Source of the DNA: Mycobacterium triplex
Lineage (GTDB): Bacteria > Actinomycetota > Actinomycetes > Mycobacteriales > Mycobacteriaceae
Direction of reading: 5' to 3'
Assembly (NCBI RefSeq): GCF_000689255.1
Contig: NZ_HG964446.1
Span: forward strand, 4,445,250 to 4,509,249
Length of the DNA: 64,000 nucleotides
Shown one piece after another: positions 26,282 through 35,493 of this stretch. The position numbers were made by a program, and so were the translations under genes. Positions within the stretch are counted from its first letter, which is position 1. Each line of letters opens with the position of its first letter. Under the pieces are notes generated by a model. The model ran no database searches, was not told the DNA's origin, and saw only the letters and a program-made list of their open reading frames with translations.

Positions 26282-27213
26282 AAACCGCACTGCCACAAGA
26301 TATTAGCGACTTCGCGGCCGTCGCCGCCAAACGGTTCGATCGGCTGGGTGGCCCACAGGCCGCCCTGCGGGCCGAGCGAGACGACAGCGTTCGGGACGCG
26401 GCGCGCACGGCACTCGGCGAGCTCGGCGCGTTCGAGCTCGATGTCCGGTCCGGTCCGGACGACCTGCTGGCCGCGGCGGTGCTGTGCCAGACCGCCGGCG
26501 CGCACGCGCTGCCCTATCCCCTCGTCGAGGAGCTGCTGGCGATCGACGGTGCCCGGCTGGCGCTGGTCAATCCCGAGGCGGCACGCATCGACCACGGCGA
26601 CCTGCCGGGCGACTGGATCGCCGCCGATCTGGATGGCAACCGCTACCAGCTGCAGATGGGGTCGCGGACCAACGCCAAACTGGGCCCATTCCTGGTGCCC
26701 GCCTCATTGAGCGCACCCGACGGGACAGTTCCGGCCGCCGACGTTAATCTTCATCTCGTGCTGGGGTCATGGCGGATTCTGGGAGCGATGCAGCGCTCGC
26801 TGCGGATCGTCACCGACCATGTGCAGGCCCGCATCCAGTTCGGCAAGCCGCTGGCGGACTTCCAGGCCGTCCGGTTCGCCGTCGCGGATGCCTCGGTCGC
26901 GGTGCGCGGGCTGCACGAGTTGGCCAAATACACCATCTGCCGACCCGAATCGCTGGCGCTGCAGGTGCATTCCGCCGATGCGCTGGTGCTGCGGTTCAAG
27001 GCCACCGACACCGCCCGGCAGGTGCTGCGCACCTCCCACCAGTTACTCGGCGCCCTGGGCTTTTGCGACGAATCCGACGTCAGCGTGCTCGACCGCCACA
27101 CCCAGCCGCTGATCCGGTTGCCGCTGGGCGCCGAGGCGCTCGGGCTGCGCCTGATCCCCAACGTCCGCGACGGCTCCCTGGAGACCCTGTTCTCGGAGCC
27201 GGTATCGGCGTGA
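26278..27213 (+). CDS. acyl-CoA dehydrogenase family protein, short (beta-like) subunit
   Basis: 311 residues from GTG 26278, which overlaps the preceding TGA by 4 bp; this is shorter than normal ACADs (~380). N-terminal ALPQDISDFAAVAAKRFDRLGG, middle LGAMQRSLRIVTDHVQARIQFGKPLADFQ and C-terminal TSHQLLGALGFCDESDVS. No catalytic loop or Glu is evident; it has the look of a structural, FAD-contributing partner of the previous subunit. Last of the four-gene ACAD set, with 49 bp to the CoA ligase gene. Confidence 0.85.
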   Translation: MKTALPQDISDFAAVAAKRFDRLGGPQAALRAERDDSVRDAARTALGELGAFELDVRSGPDDLLAAAVLCQTAGAHALPYPLVEELLAIDGARLALVNPEAARIDHGDLPGDWIAADLDGNRYQLQMGSRTNAKLGPFLVPASLSAPDGTVPAADVNLHLVLGSWRILGAMQRSLRIVTDHVQARIQFGKPLADFQAVRFAVADASVAVRGLHELAKYTICRPESLALQVHSADALVLRFKATDTARQVLRTSHQLLGALGFCDESDVSVLDRHTQPLIRLPLGAEALGLRLIPNVRDGSLETLFSEPVSA

Positions 27214-27262
27214 GCCGCGCCGGCGACGATGCAGAGCGCAGCGATGAGGAGGAGTGGCGCCA

Positions 27263-28762
27263 ATGAGCACAGAGTCCGCCGCGGCCGAGGTGACCCCGAA
27301 CCCATTCGCAGACGGGGTCCCGTTCGGCACCAAACTCGCCGAGCTCGCCGAGGAACTGGCCGACCAGCCGGCGGTGACGATTGTCGCGCTGGACGGCACC
27401 GCGCAGACGATGACGTTCGCCGAGCTCGACACCAGGGCCAACCAGTGGGGACGGGCGCTGGCCGCCAGCGGCGCTGAAACGGGTTCCCTTGTCGCCCTTG
27501 CCATCCCGAACTCACAACACCTGGTACTGGCCGCGCTGGGGTGCTGGAAGATCGGTGCCGTACCGATTCCGATGCACTGGGATCTGCCCGAATGGGAGCG
27601 CGACCGGGTGCGCGCGGTGATCAACCCGGCGGTGGTCGTCGACGAGGACACCCGGTGGGAGCTGGACGCGCGGGCGGCCGCAGAATCCCCGGACCCGCTC
27701 CCCGAAGCCGTGTCCCCCACCGCGAACGGCATCTGCAGCAGCGGTTCCACCGGCGTGCCCAAAGTGATCCTGAACCTGGCGCCGTCGCTGTGGATCCCGC
27801 AGCAGGGCGAACCGTTCCTGGCGAACTGGACACCGGTGGCCAAGCCGCAGACCATCCTGGTGCCCGCGCCGATGTATCACACCAACGGCTTCGCGACCTT
27901 CCTGATGCTGCTCAGCGGCGACCATCTGGTGATTCTCGAAAAGTTCGATGCGGCAGTGTTTGTCGATGCCGTGGAGCGTTACCGGATCACGAATTTCACG
28001 GCCACGCCGACGATGCTGGCACGCATCGCGGCCCTGCCCGACATCCGAGAGCGCGACCTGTCCAGCATCGTGTTCATCCTGCAGGGCGCCGCGGTGATGC
28101 CGCCGTCGCTGCTGCACACCTGGTTCGAACTGCTCAGCCCGGAGCAGATCGTGACGGCCTACGGGATGACCGAGAATCTCGGCCTCACCGCATTGCGTGG
28201 CGACGAGTGGCTGGCTCATCCCGGCAGTGTCGGCCGCGGCTTCCGCGACACCGAGATTCGCATCTTGGACGCCGACAAGAACCCGCTGGGTCCGGGCGAA
28301 GACGGCGACGTCTATCTGCGCTCGGTGATGAGCGCGGGCTACCGCTATTTGGGTGGAGCGCCGCCGTTGCCGTCGACCGACGACGGATTCCGTTCCGCCG
28401 GCGACATCGGCCACCTGGACGAGGACGGTTTCCTCTACATCGTCGATCGCCGCGTCGACATGATCGTCAGCGGCGGTGCCAATGTCTTTCCCGCCGAAGT
28501 CGAATCGGCGCTGTCGGGCCACCCCGGCATCGCCGACGTCGTCGTCATCGGACTCGCCGACGAGCGGTGGGGGCGCCGGGTGCACGCGGTGGTGCAGCGC
28601 GCCGACGGCGCGGAGTTGGACGAGACCCAGATCATCGAGTACGCCAAGAACCGGCTCGCTCCTTACAAGGCGCCCAAGACGGTCGAGTTCGTCGACGCCA
28701 TCCCCCGCACCGCCGCGACCAAGGTCAATCGATCGGCAATGATCGCGGCCCGCGGCGGCTGA
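27263..28762 (+). CDS. acyl-CoA synthetase (AMP-forming)
   Basis: 499 residues of the ANL superfamily. P-loop SSGSTGVPKVI, YGMTENLGL, FRSAGDIGHLD, hinge RRVDMIVSGGANVFP and the C-terminal catalytic lysine in AATKVNRSAM. ATG 27263 follows the AGGAGGAG ribosome site; a GTG nine bases earlier overlaps that site. It is the last gene of the ACAD operon and probably makes the CoA thioester that the ACADs oxidise. Immediately after its TGA the sequence changes to a 13E12 gene remnant, so this is also a rearrangement boundary. Confidence 0.92.
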   Translation: MSTESAAAEVTPNPFADGVPFGTKLAELAEELADQPAVTIVALDGTAQTMTFAELDTRANQWGRALAASGAETGSLVALAIPNSQHLVLAALGCWKIGAVPIPMHWDLPEWERDRVRAVINPAVVVDEDTRWELDARAAAESPDPLPEAVSPTANGICSSGSTGVPKVILNLAPSLWIPQQGEPFLANWTPVAKPQTILVPAPMYHTNGFATFLMLLSGDHLVILEKFDAAVFVDAVERYRITNFTATPTMLARIAALPDIRERDLSSIVFILQGAAVMPPSLLHTWFELLSPEQIVTAYGMTENLGLTALRGDEWLAHPGSVGRGFRDTEIRILDADKNPLGPGEDGDVYLRSVMSAGYRYLGGAPPLPSTDDGFRSAGDIGHLDEDGFLYIVDRRVDMIVSGGANVFPAEVESALSGHPGIADVVVIGLADERWGRRVHAVVQRADGAELDETQIIEYAKNRLAPYKAPKTVEFVDAIPRTAATKVNRSAMIAARGG

Positions 28763-29970
28763 GGTACTTGTCAGAGGCCGTCGCTCGCACCGAGTTGATC
28801 ACCGACCCCGAGGTGATGGCCGCCGTCGATGCCCAGCTCGCGGTCAAGGTGCGGCAGTGGCCGTCGATGACGCGCGCCCGGCTGGGTGCCGCGGTCGATC
28901 GCCTGGTGGCAAAAGCCGACCGCGACGCGCTCCGGCGCACCCGAAAACAGCAGGCCGACCGCGAACTGTCGCTGTGGGACGGCGGCAACGGGCTGACCGA
29001 GGTGTTCGGCCGGCTGTTGACCCCCGACGCCCAGGTGCTCGACGCCCGCCTGAACGCACTGGCACACACCGTCTGCCCGCACGATCCGCGCACCGCCGCC
29101 CAGCGCCGCGCCGACGCGCTGGGCGCACTGGCCGCCGACGCCGACCGGCTGACATGCCGCTGCGGCCAACCCACCTGCCCCGCCGCCACCACAGCGGTGC
29201 CCAGCCCGGTGCTCATCCACGTGGTCGCCACCCAATCCACCGTTGACGGCACCGCACCCGAGCCCGGCGCGCTCATCGGCACCGACGTGCTCATCCCCGC
29301 CGAACTAATCGCCCAACTAGCCGCGCAGGCCAAACTACGACCGCTGGTCCATCCCGGCGACACCCCGGCCGAACCCCGCTACGCCCCGTCACCGGCGCTG
29401 GCCGATTTCGTCCGCTGCCGCGATCTGACCTGCCGATTCCCCGGATGCGACCGCCCGGCCACCGACACCGATCTCGACCACACCATCCCCCACACCGACG
29501 GCGGCCCCACCTGCGCCTCGAACCTGAAATGCCTATGCCGCCTCCATCATCTGATCAAAACCTTCTGGGGATGGCACGACCGACAACTGCCCGACGGCAC
29601 CATCATCTGGACCTCACCGTCCGGCCGTACCCACGTCACCGCCCCCGGCGCCGCCCTACTGTTCCCGGACCTGTGCGCACCCACCGCCCAGATCACCGCA
29701 CCAGACCACCCCGAACCCTGCACCGACCGCAGCGCCATGATGCCCCGACGCCGCCGCACCCGCACCCGACGCCGCTACGACTACATCGCCGCCGAACGAC
29801 GACACCACCGCCAAACACGACAACCACACCAAACCAGCCCACCCCCAACACAACTCACCGCTCACGGCCGCCCACCCAACGACGAACCCCACCCTTCTAA
29901 GCGTGGTGGCCGAAGCAGTCTTCCAAGACTTCGCCGACGGCCGCCAGGGAGCGGCTGGAGTGCTGCTTGA
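28763..29970 (+). pseudogene. 5'-truncated 13E12-family (DUF222/HNH endonuclease) gene
   Basis: An open frame without a start of its own begins right after the CoA-ligase stop, at the point where an intact 13E12 protein would be ~150-200 residues in (RTELITDPEV, LAVKVRQWPSMTR). The rest is well preserved: the DUF222 end with HDPRTAAQRRADALGALA, a Cys pair CRCGQPTC, and the HNH nuclease CRFPGCDRPATDTDLDHT-...-NLKCLCRLHH. The tail is Arg/Thr/Pro-rich low complexity and runs 74 bp into the convergent gene, so its natural 3' end may also be lost. 13E12 genes are multicopy, mobile-like repeats in mycobacteria. I consider it non-functional because the N-terminal half and start are missing. Confidence 0.8.
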
Positions 29971-30388
29971 CCAGCACGTGCCCGCCCAGCACCACGAGGG
30001 CGATCGGGAACTCGACGGCTCCGAATGCCAGCAGCGCGGCCAGTCCCGCGACATAGACGATGTCGTGCTTGTCGGGGCGGTGGAACTTTCCGATGATCGG
30101 CAACTCGATCGCCCGTGATTCCAGCTCCCGCAGGGTCCGCAGGGTCCGGGCGCGCTTGGAGTTGGGGTGCGCCTCGGCGTAGGCGGCCCACCGTTCTGCG
30201 AAAGTCGTTCCCGACCCCAGTTCTTCGGCGAGCTCTTCGGCGAGCTCTTCGTGGAGTTCGTCGTGCAGCTCGTCGTGCAACTCGTCATGCAGTTCGTCGT
30301 GCAGCTCGTCATGCAGCTCGTCGTGCAGCTTGTCCGAGCCGGAATCCGATGCGGCCGTGCTGTTTTGCTCTTCGTCCAGCGTGGTCAT
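29897..30388 (-). CDS. small membrane protein with LHDE tetrapeptide repeats
   Basis: 163 residues. After a polar, acidic N-terminus come nine heptad-like tetrads (six LHDE, one LHEE, two LAEE; residues 21-56), probably one long acidic amphipathic helix. Then TFAERWAAYAEAHPNSKRARTLRTL and one or two hydrophobic segments (~108-140: VYVAGLAALLAFGAVEFPIALVVLGGH broken by EFP). It is encoded 27 bp downstream of the P-type ATPase gene in the same direction, so it is probably cotranscribed. Its hydrophobic core resembles that of the small protein encoded at 35049-35366. I know no function; an accessory subunit of the ATPase is an inference. Confidence 0.75.
   Translation of the reverse strand: MTTLDEEQNSTAASDSGSDKLHDELHDELHDELHDELHDELHDELHEELAEELAEELGSGTTFAERWAAYAEAHPNSKRARTLRTLRELESRAIELPIIGKFHRPDKHDIVYVAGLAALLAFGAVEFPIALVVLGGHVLVKQHSSRSLAAVGEVLEDCFGHHA
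30221..30328. repeat. 12-bp in-frame coding repeat (LHDE/LAEE tetrads)
   Basis: Nine tandem 12-bp units inside the preceding gene, reading on the plus strand as variants of TCGTCGTGCAGC or TCTTCGGCGAGC. Synonymous differences (GTC/ATG, CAG/CAA) are scattered, so the array is not freshly expanded, but a 12-bp unit changes copy number without breaking the frame. Confidence 0.9.
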
Positions 30389-30415
30389 GTCAGTCTCTTT
30401 CCGTTGTGTAGTCGG

Positions 30416-33400
30416 TTAACCGGCGGGTGTGAGTTCCAGTTGGGGTGCCCGATCACCCTTGGCGCCGTTGCCGCTATCCATACCGGGAATTTCCTGGGCC
30501 CACGCGGTGAGTGACCCCACCATGTTGTTCAAAACGTTGTCGGCCTCGCCGCCGTACTTGGAGACGCGTTTGCCGATCATCGACGCCATCCGGATCAACA
30601 GGTCCGGCTTGGCGGCCGTGAGCACGGTCAGGGCCACGGCCGGGACCACCCCTTCGATCCACCCCAGCGGACCCAGCGGCACGCAACCGACGAGCTGGCT
30701 CAGGCCCGGGGTCGTGATCAGGGCGCCCATCGCGACGAAAGTCCCGACGACAGTGCCGACCACGAGCGGATCACGCGAATCCAGCAACGTCTGCCCGAGC
30801 TGCGTGGTGACCAGTCCCACCAGACCGACCGTCGCCGCACGCTGCGGGGCGGCGCGGGTGAAGGTAGCCAGGCTCCACGAGGTGCTCGCTCCAATCGTGG
30901 TGGCGGCACCGCGAATGGCGACGGTCTCCATCAGATCGTCCATGTTGATCCCGCGCTCGGACGGCGGCCGCATGTTGCGCACCGCGCTGACCGCAACGGC
31001 CGTCGTGGGGAACACGTCGGTCAGGATGTTCACCAGCAGGATCTGCCTGGCCGTCAGCGGCGCCATGCCCCGGACCATCGTCCCGTACATGTTGAAGGCC
31101 ACTTCACCGGCGTTGCCGCCCAACAACATTCCAACCGCGGCCTGCGCTTGCTGCCACAGCCGGTGGCCTTCTTCGATCGCCTCCAAGAGGCTTCCGACGC
31201 GACCCTCGGTCAGCACCACGTCCGCGGCGCCGCGGGCCGGGTCGCTGCCGTGCGAGGACACACCCACGCCCACGGCCGCGGCACGGATAGCCGCTGCATC
31301 GTTGGCGCCGTCGCCCACCATCGCGGTCACGACCCCGGAGTTGCTGATCTGCTGGACGATCTGGACCTTCTGCTCGGGCGACATCCGCGCGTAGATCACG
31401 TTGGTCTTGACGACCTCGGCACGCTCGGCGATCGACAACCGCTCCCAGCGCGCTCCGGTGATGATGCAGTCCTCCGGAACGTCGAGCCCGATCTCGCGGG
31501 CGATGGCGCGGGCGGTGGCCGGGTGGTCACCCGTGATCACCCGCACGCCGACGTCCCGTTTGGCCAACCCGAGCAGCAGATCCCGCGCGTCCGGCCGCGG
31601 CGTGTCGGTGATCCCGAGGAAACCGAGCAAGCGAAGTCCGCTGCGGCACAACGGTTCCAGGCCCTTCTCCTGCGCGATTTCGAGCTCGTCGTCCGTCAGC
31701 GTCTTGTCGGCGACCGCGATCACCCGAAGGCCCTGCGTCGCCATGCTGTGGACGTGCTCCAACAGCTCCTCGCGAAGGTCGTCGTCTTGACCCTCGACGC
31801 ACCCCGAGAGGACGATTTCCGGTCCGCCCTTGACCGCCAGGGTGTCGCCGTCCAGCCCGGCCGCGTAGGCCCGGCCGGCACGGAACGGCAACTCGCGGTC
31901 ACGCTTCGGCTGGCTGCCGGCCCGGTTGACCACCGCGGCATCCGTCGCCTGCAGCGGAGCGTGCTCGGTGATCGCCACCGGGGTCGCCAGCGCCGCACGC
32001 TCGAGAATCACATCCTCGTCGAAACCTGGCTGCGCGGACACATTTGTCACCACCAGCCGGTTTTCGCTGAGCGTCCCGGTCTTGTCGAAGCACACCACCT
32101 CGACGCGACCCAGCGTCTCGACCGACCGCGGCGCCCGGACCAGCACATTGCGCTCGGTCAGCCGCCTGGCCGCCTCGCGCTGGGCCAGCGTCGCCACCAA
32201 CGGCAGCCCTTCCGGCACCGCCGCGACCGCGCAGTACACACCGCTGGTGACGGCCTCCCGAATGCCCGATCCCCGCAGCAACGCGGTGGCGATCACGCCC
32301 ACACCACCGGTCAGGGTCCAGGGCAACACCTTCGCCGTCACCGAGGCCAGCTGCGCATGCAGCCCGACCTCGTCGCGCCGCCGCGGGGCCAGCGCCATGG
32401 CCCGGCCCGCGGCGGTCGCGTCGCCCACCGCGACGACCACCGCGCGGCACACCCCGCTGAGCACGGTCGAGCCCTCGTAAATCATGCAGGCCCGTTCCGC
32501 GAGCGGACGGCCCGGTGTCGGTGCGGGGTTCTTGGTGACCGGCAACGACTCACCGGTCAACGACGATTCGTCCACCTCCACGGCGACCGCGCTCAGCACC
32601 CGGGCGTCGGCGGGGACCAGCTCGCCGGCCCGGACCTCGATGATGGTTCCCGGCCTCAGTTGCTCGGTGGGTATCAGCTCGAACTGGTCGGGACCCGTGG
32701 CGACGCGCGCGGGCGGCGTCTGGGCGCTGAGCATCCTGTTCAGCTGGCGATCCGAGCTCAGTCGCTGTGCCGCGGCGATCGCGGCGCTGCCCACCAACAC
32801 GATCCCGACCAGCACACCGTCCATCGGCGAACCGACGAGCGCGCTCGCCATGGCCCCGGTGGCAAGGATCGGGGTGAGCGGATCCTGCATCTCGTGCCAC
32901 ATCGCGTCGACGACATCCTTGCCGCTGTCCGCGAACCTGGCGGCCAGCGCCTGCATCCGGGTCTTCGGCAACTGAGCCACCGCAGCGATGGATCCGGTGG
33001 AGTTGGCGACCTCGGGCCACAGCACCCGAATCTGTTCCTGTGCCTGATCGGCGTCCAGCGCATGCCATTCGGTGTCGGTGGCAGCGGCCGGATCGGGCTG
33101 CATGGCCACACCCCGCCCGATCACGTAGCCGGGGATGAGCGCGATGGCGGCGGCCGCGATGCTCGGGCGTACGCCCGCCGCCCGCACCCCCGGTAACAGC
33201 GTCAGCGAGCCCAAAAGTGTTCCGGCAGCAGCTAACTCGACACCCCGGCGCGCGGCTGACTTGGCCGCGGGGATGGCGTCGATGATCCGGCACGCAACCT
33301 TCAGATTCGGGATCAGGACGTCGGCCGTCCACGCGGGCGCCGCCCGACCGGCGGGCCAGACCCCCAGCGCGAGATCCGCGGCGGCGAAGGCGAGCCGAAG

Positions 33401-34894
33401 GTCACGCCCGATCACGGCGACGATCTTGCCGTCGGCCTGCAGTTGCCGAACCGCGCCGAAGATCGTCACATCCACGTCGTCGTCGACGGGCAGCAGCTCG
33501 TCGAAGGTTCCGCGCAGGTGCCCGGTATCGGCCTGATCCACCGATACCAGCCTGAGATCGGCGGCACGCGCCGCGGCCATCAGCGGTTCGGCGTACGGGT
33601 CCGCGTTGCGCGCCACCACGACCTCGAGGTCGTCCAGTTCCGGCAGCTGATGCGCGGGTGACAGCGAGCAACCGGTGTGGACTCCTGCGCCGAGCAGGCC
33701 GTCGTTGACATCCGTTTGGGCGCACCGCCACACCTTGGTGCGGAGTTCGCCGTCGACGCCGCTGATCTCGGCGACCCGCAGGGTCTCACCGATCAGCACC
33801 GCGGGCTCGATGATCAGCACGTCGACACCGTCGAGGCGCCGGATCGCGTCGGGTCGCATCACCAGTGTGTTGTGGTGGCGGTTCAGGCCGGCGCAGAACG
33901 TGGTGGCGAACGACTCGCGGGCGTAGTTGAGCGCCCGCGGTGCGGCGACGATGACCGCCTCGCTGGCGAGCATCGCGCCGCCGCTGACGGTCAGCGCGAT
34001 GGCGCCGGCCAGGCCCGCCGCGGTTGCTGCGCGGGCGTAATTCTCCGACGCGGTGTCCGGCACCGGGCGGGGCCGCCGTATTTCCGGGTGCGGCTCGCAT
34101 TCGGCGCTGAGCGCGAGGTTGGGTTCGTGCTCGTTCCAGGCTTCCACCGCCGACAGCGCCTCTATGAGGCGCAGGCTCCGAAGGCACATGTCGGCGGCGA
34201 TCACCGACGGGGTGTGGCCGAGGGATTGGGTGACGGCGGTGCCCAGCGCGAGCAGTGCGTCGGCACGTCCCCGCCCGAGCGCCCGCTCGAACACCCGGCG
34301 CACATCGGGCTGCGCCTCGGCAAACGTCGTCGCGGCGGCGAAGGCGCGCGGCAACCGCGGCATCCGCGTCACTTGCAAGAACGCCGTCACGCCCAGCGAC
34401 ACCGCCTTGGCCCCGAGCAGTCCCATCCGGTTGACGACCTCCGCGCCATCCCCGGGAATGTCGATCACCGGCAGCCGGACCGGAGTCGCCGTCGCGAACT
34501 CGTCGGATGGCTCGGTTCGATCGGACTGCTCGGTGAACGCCCGTTCGATCGCCTCCACCATCAGCGCCAAATCATCGACGCTGGGCCCGTTTTCATCGAT
34601 GTCGACGACCAGGCGCGAGAGCGGCCAATTCACCTGAGTGCGTGCGACGCCGGTGGTGCTGCCGATCGTCGTTTCCAGGACGGTTTCGTACTCGGACGAG
34701 TCGGCCCCCTCAGGCATGCGCAGCTCGATCCAGCCCCGGCCATTACCGGACCAGCGGCGGCGGGGACGATCCCCACCTAGCAACTCAGCTGCCGCGGCGG
34801 CGCCGCCTGCGACCACCATACGAAGCCCCGAGACGATCGGCTCGATGACCATAGTTGTGCTTTTACGCCCTCTCGCCTTAGTTAGCTTTGACAT
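30416..34894 (-). CDS. giant P-type cation-transporting ATPase (CtpH/CtpI-type)
   Basis: 1492 residues in the inner membrane. The C-terminal half is a complete P2-like ATPase: actuator DESSLTGES, membrane motif AVPEGLPLV (P-E-G-L), phosphorylation site D937 in CFDKTGTLS, hinge ITGDHPATAR and MVGDGANDAAAI (D1195). The N-terminal ~850 residues, characteristic of mycobacterial CtpH/CtpI, begin with an HMA-like ferredoxin fold (~55-125) and then a segment that I read as a degenerate second catalytic core: VDVLIIEPAVLIGETL at the DKTGT position (E363) and VAVIGRDLRLAFAAADLALGV at the GDGxND position (D498). The ion is unknown. An internal ATG (residue 15, position 34852) is an alternative start. 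Divergent from the small protein at 35049. Confidence 0.9.
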   Translation of the reverse strand: MSKLTKARGRKSTTMVIEPIVSGLRMVVAGGAAAAAELLGGDRPRRRWSGNGRGWIELRMPEGADSSEYETVLETTIGSTTGVARTQVNWPLSRLVVDIDENGPSVDDLALMVEAIERAFTEQSDRTEPSDEFATATPVRLPVIDIPGDGAEVVNRMGLLGAKAVSLGVTAFLQVTRMPRLPRAFAAATTFAEAQPDVRRVFERALGRGRADALLALGTAVTQSLGHTPSVIAADMCLRSLRLIEALSAVEAWNEHEPNLALSAECEPHPEIRRPRPVPDTASENYARAATAAGLAGAIALTVSGGAMLASEAVIVAAPRALNYARESFATTFCAGLNRHHNTLVMRPDAIRRLDGVDVLIIEPAVLIGETLRVAEISGVDGELRTKVWRCAQTDVNDGLLGAGVHTGCSLSPAHQLPELDDLEVVVARNADPYAEPLMAAARAADLRLVSVDQADTGHLRGTFDELLPVDDDVDVTIFGAVRQLQADGKIVAVIGRDLRLAFAAADLALGVWPAGRAAPAWTADVLIPNLKVACRIIDAIPAAKSAARRGVELAAAGTLLGSLTLLPGVRAAGVRPSIAAAAIALIPGYVIGRGVAMQPDPAAATDTEWHALDADQAQEQIRVLWPEVANSTGSIAAVAQLPKTRMQALAARFADSGKDVVDAMWHEMQDPLTPILATGAMASALVGSPMDGVLVGIVLVGSAAIAAAQRLSSDRQLNRMLSAQTPPARVATGPDQFELIPTEQLRPGTIIEVRAGELVPADARVLSAVAVEVDESSLTGESLPVTKNPAPTPGRPLAERACMIYEGSTVLSGVCRAVVVAVGDATAAGRAMALAPRRRDEVGLHAQLASVTAKVLPWTLTGGVGVIATALLRGSGIREAVTSGVYCAVAAVPEGLPLVATLAQREAARRLTERNVLVRAPRSVETLGRVEVVCFDKTGTLSENRLVVTNVSAQPGFDEDVILERAALATPVAITEHAPLQATDAAVVNRAGSQPKRDRELPFRAGRAYAAGLDGDTLAVKGGPEIVLSGCVEGQDDDLREELLEHVHSMATQGLRVIAVADKTLTDDELEIAQEKGLEPLCRSGLRLLGFLGITDTPRPDARDLLLGLAKRDVGVRVITGDHPATARAIAREIGLDVPEDCIITGARWERLSIAERAEVVKTNVIYARMSPEQKVQIVQQISNSGVVTAMVGDGANDAAAIRAAAVGVGVSSHGSDPARGAADVVLTEGRVGSLLEAIEEGHRLWQQAQAAVGMLLGGNAGEVAFNMYGTMVRGMAPLTARQILLVNILTDVFPTTAVAVSAVRNMRPPSERGINMDDLMETVAIRGAATTIGASTSWSLATFTRAAPQRAATVGLVGLVTTQLGQTLLDSRDPLVVGTVVGTFVAMGALITTPGLSQLVGCVPLGPLGWIEGVVPAVALTVLTAAKPDLLIRMASMIGKRVSKYGGEADNVLNNMVGSLTAWAQEIPGMDSGNGAKGDRAPQLELTPAG

Positions 34895-35048
34895 TGCAGA
34901 TTCACGCAGCAGACTCGTCGAAGTAGTACATGCGTGCTACACCGTAAGGACTAAGAGGATCCAACAACGCGAATTAGAGAATCCGAAAAGCAAACGGACG
35001 ACAAATTATTGGCCACACGCACAACAATTCGAATCTTGGGAGGGCACA

Positions 35049-35366
35049 GTGACGCTCATCGAACGAGCCACCAAATCGGCGAACTCGGTTGCCGACCAAA
35101 CGGTTTCGACGGTTAGCCAGATCGGGACCGCGGTCGCGGAGGGCGTCGTCGTTACAACTAGGGACATCCGCACCGGTATGCGGGAGGGAAACATCCGCCC
35201 GCGGACGGCCGTCATCGCCGCGGCGGTCGGGCTGATCGCCGTCGTCGAATGGCCCATTCTGCTAGCCGCCGGCGGTGTCGCCCTGCTCGCCAGCAAACTG
35301 AAGAAGCGGACTCCCGAAGCGGAATCCGAGTCCGAGACCGAAGCCGAGATCGTCACCGCCGAATAG
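35049..35366 (+). CDS. small single-pass membrane protein next to the ATPase
   Basis: 105 residues from GTG 35049 (GGGAGGGCAC just upstream). The N-terminal ~55 residues are polar and amphipathic (ATKSANSVADQTVSTVSQIG), followed by NIRPRTAVIAAAVGLIAVVE, WPILLAAGGVALLASKLKK and an acidic tail of E/S repeats (EAESESETEAE). The hydrophobic part, interrupted by VEWP, resembles VEFP in the 29897-30388 protein, so the two look like divergent members of one family on either side of the ATPase gene. Starts 154 bp from the ATPase start on the opposite strand, so the two may be co-regulated. No function known. Confidence 0.75.
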   Translation: MTLIERATKSANSVADQTVSTVSQIGTAVAEGVVVTTRDIRTGMREGNIRPRTAVIAAAVGLIAVVEWPILLAAGGVALLASKLKKRTPEAESESETEAEIVTAE

Positions 35367-35493
35367 GTGGTGGGTCCGCTCCCAAAGTGGCCGGGGCGCC
35401 TCGGCCGCGGCCGAGGACTCACGGCACGCCGGTCCGCGCGGTAACCTCATTCTCGTAGCGCACGCATGCGCGACGGAAGGGGACATAGCGCAC

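Noticed and set aside
30221..30328. Possible CRISPR or IS-end repeat
   Set aside because: The repeat is 12 bp, in frame and translated as LHDE/LAEE tetrads.
31148..33196. 682-codon open frame on the plus strand opposite the P-type ATPase
   Set aside because: The composition is that of an antisense shadow (Arg/His/Gly-rich) and the minus strand has all P-type ATPase motifs.
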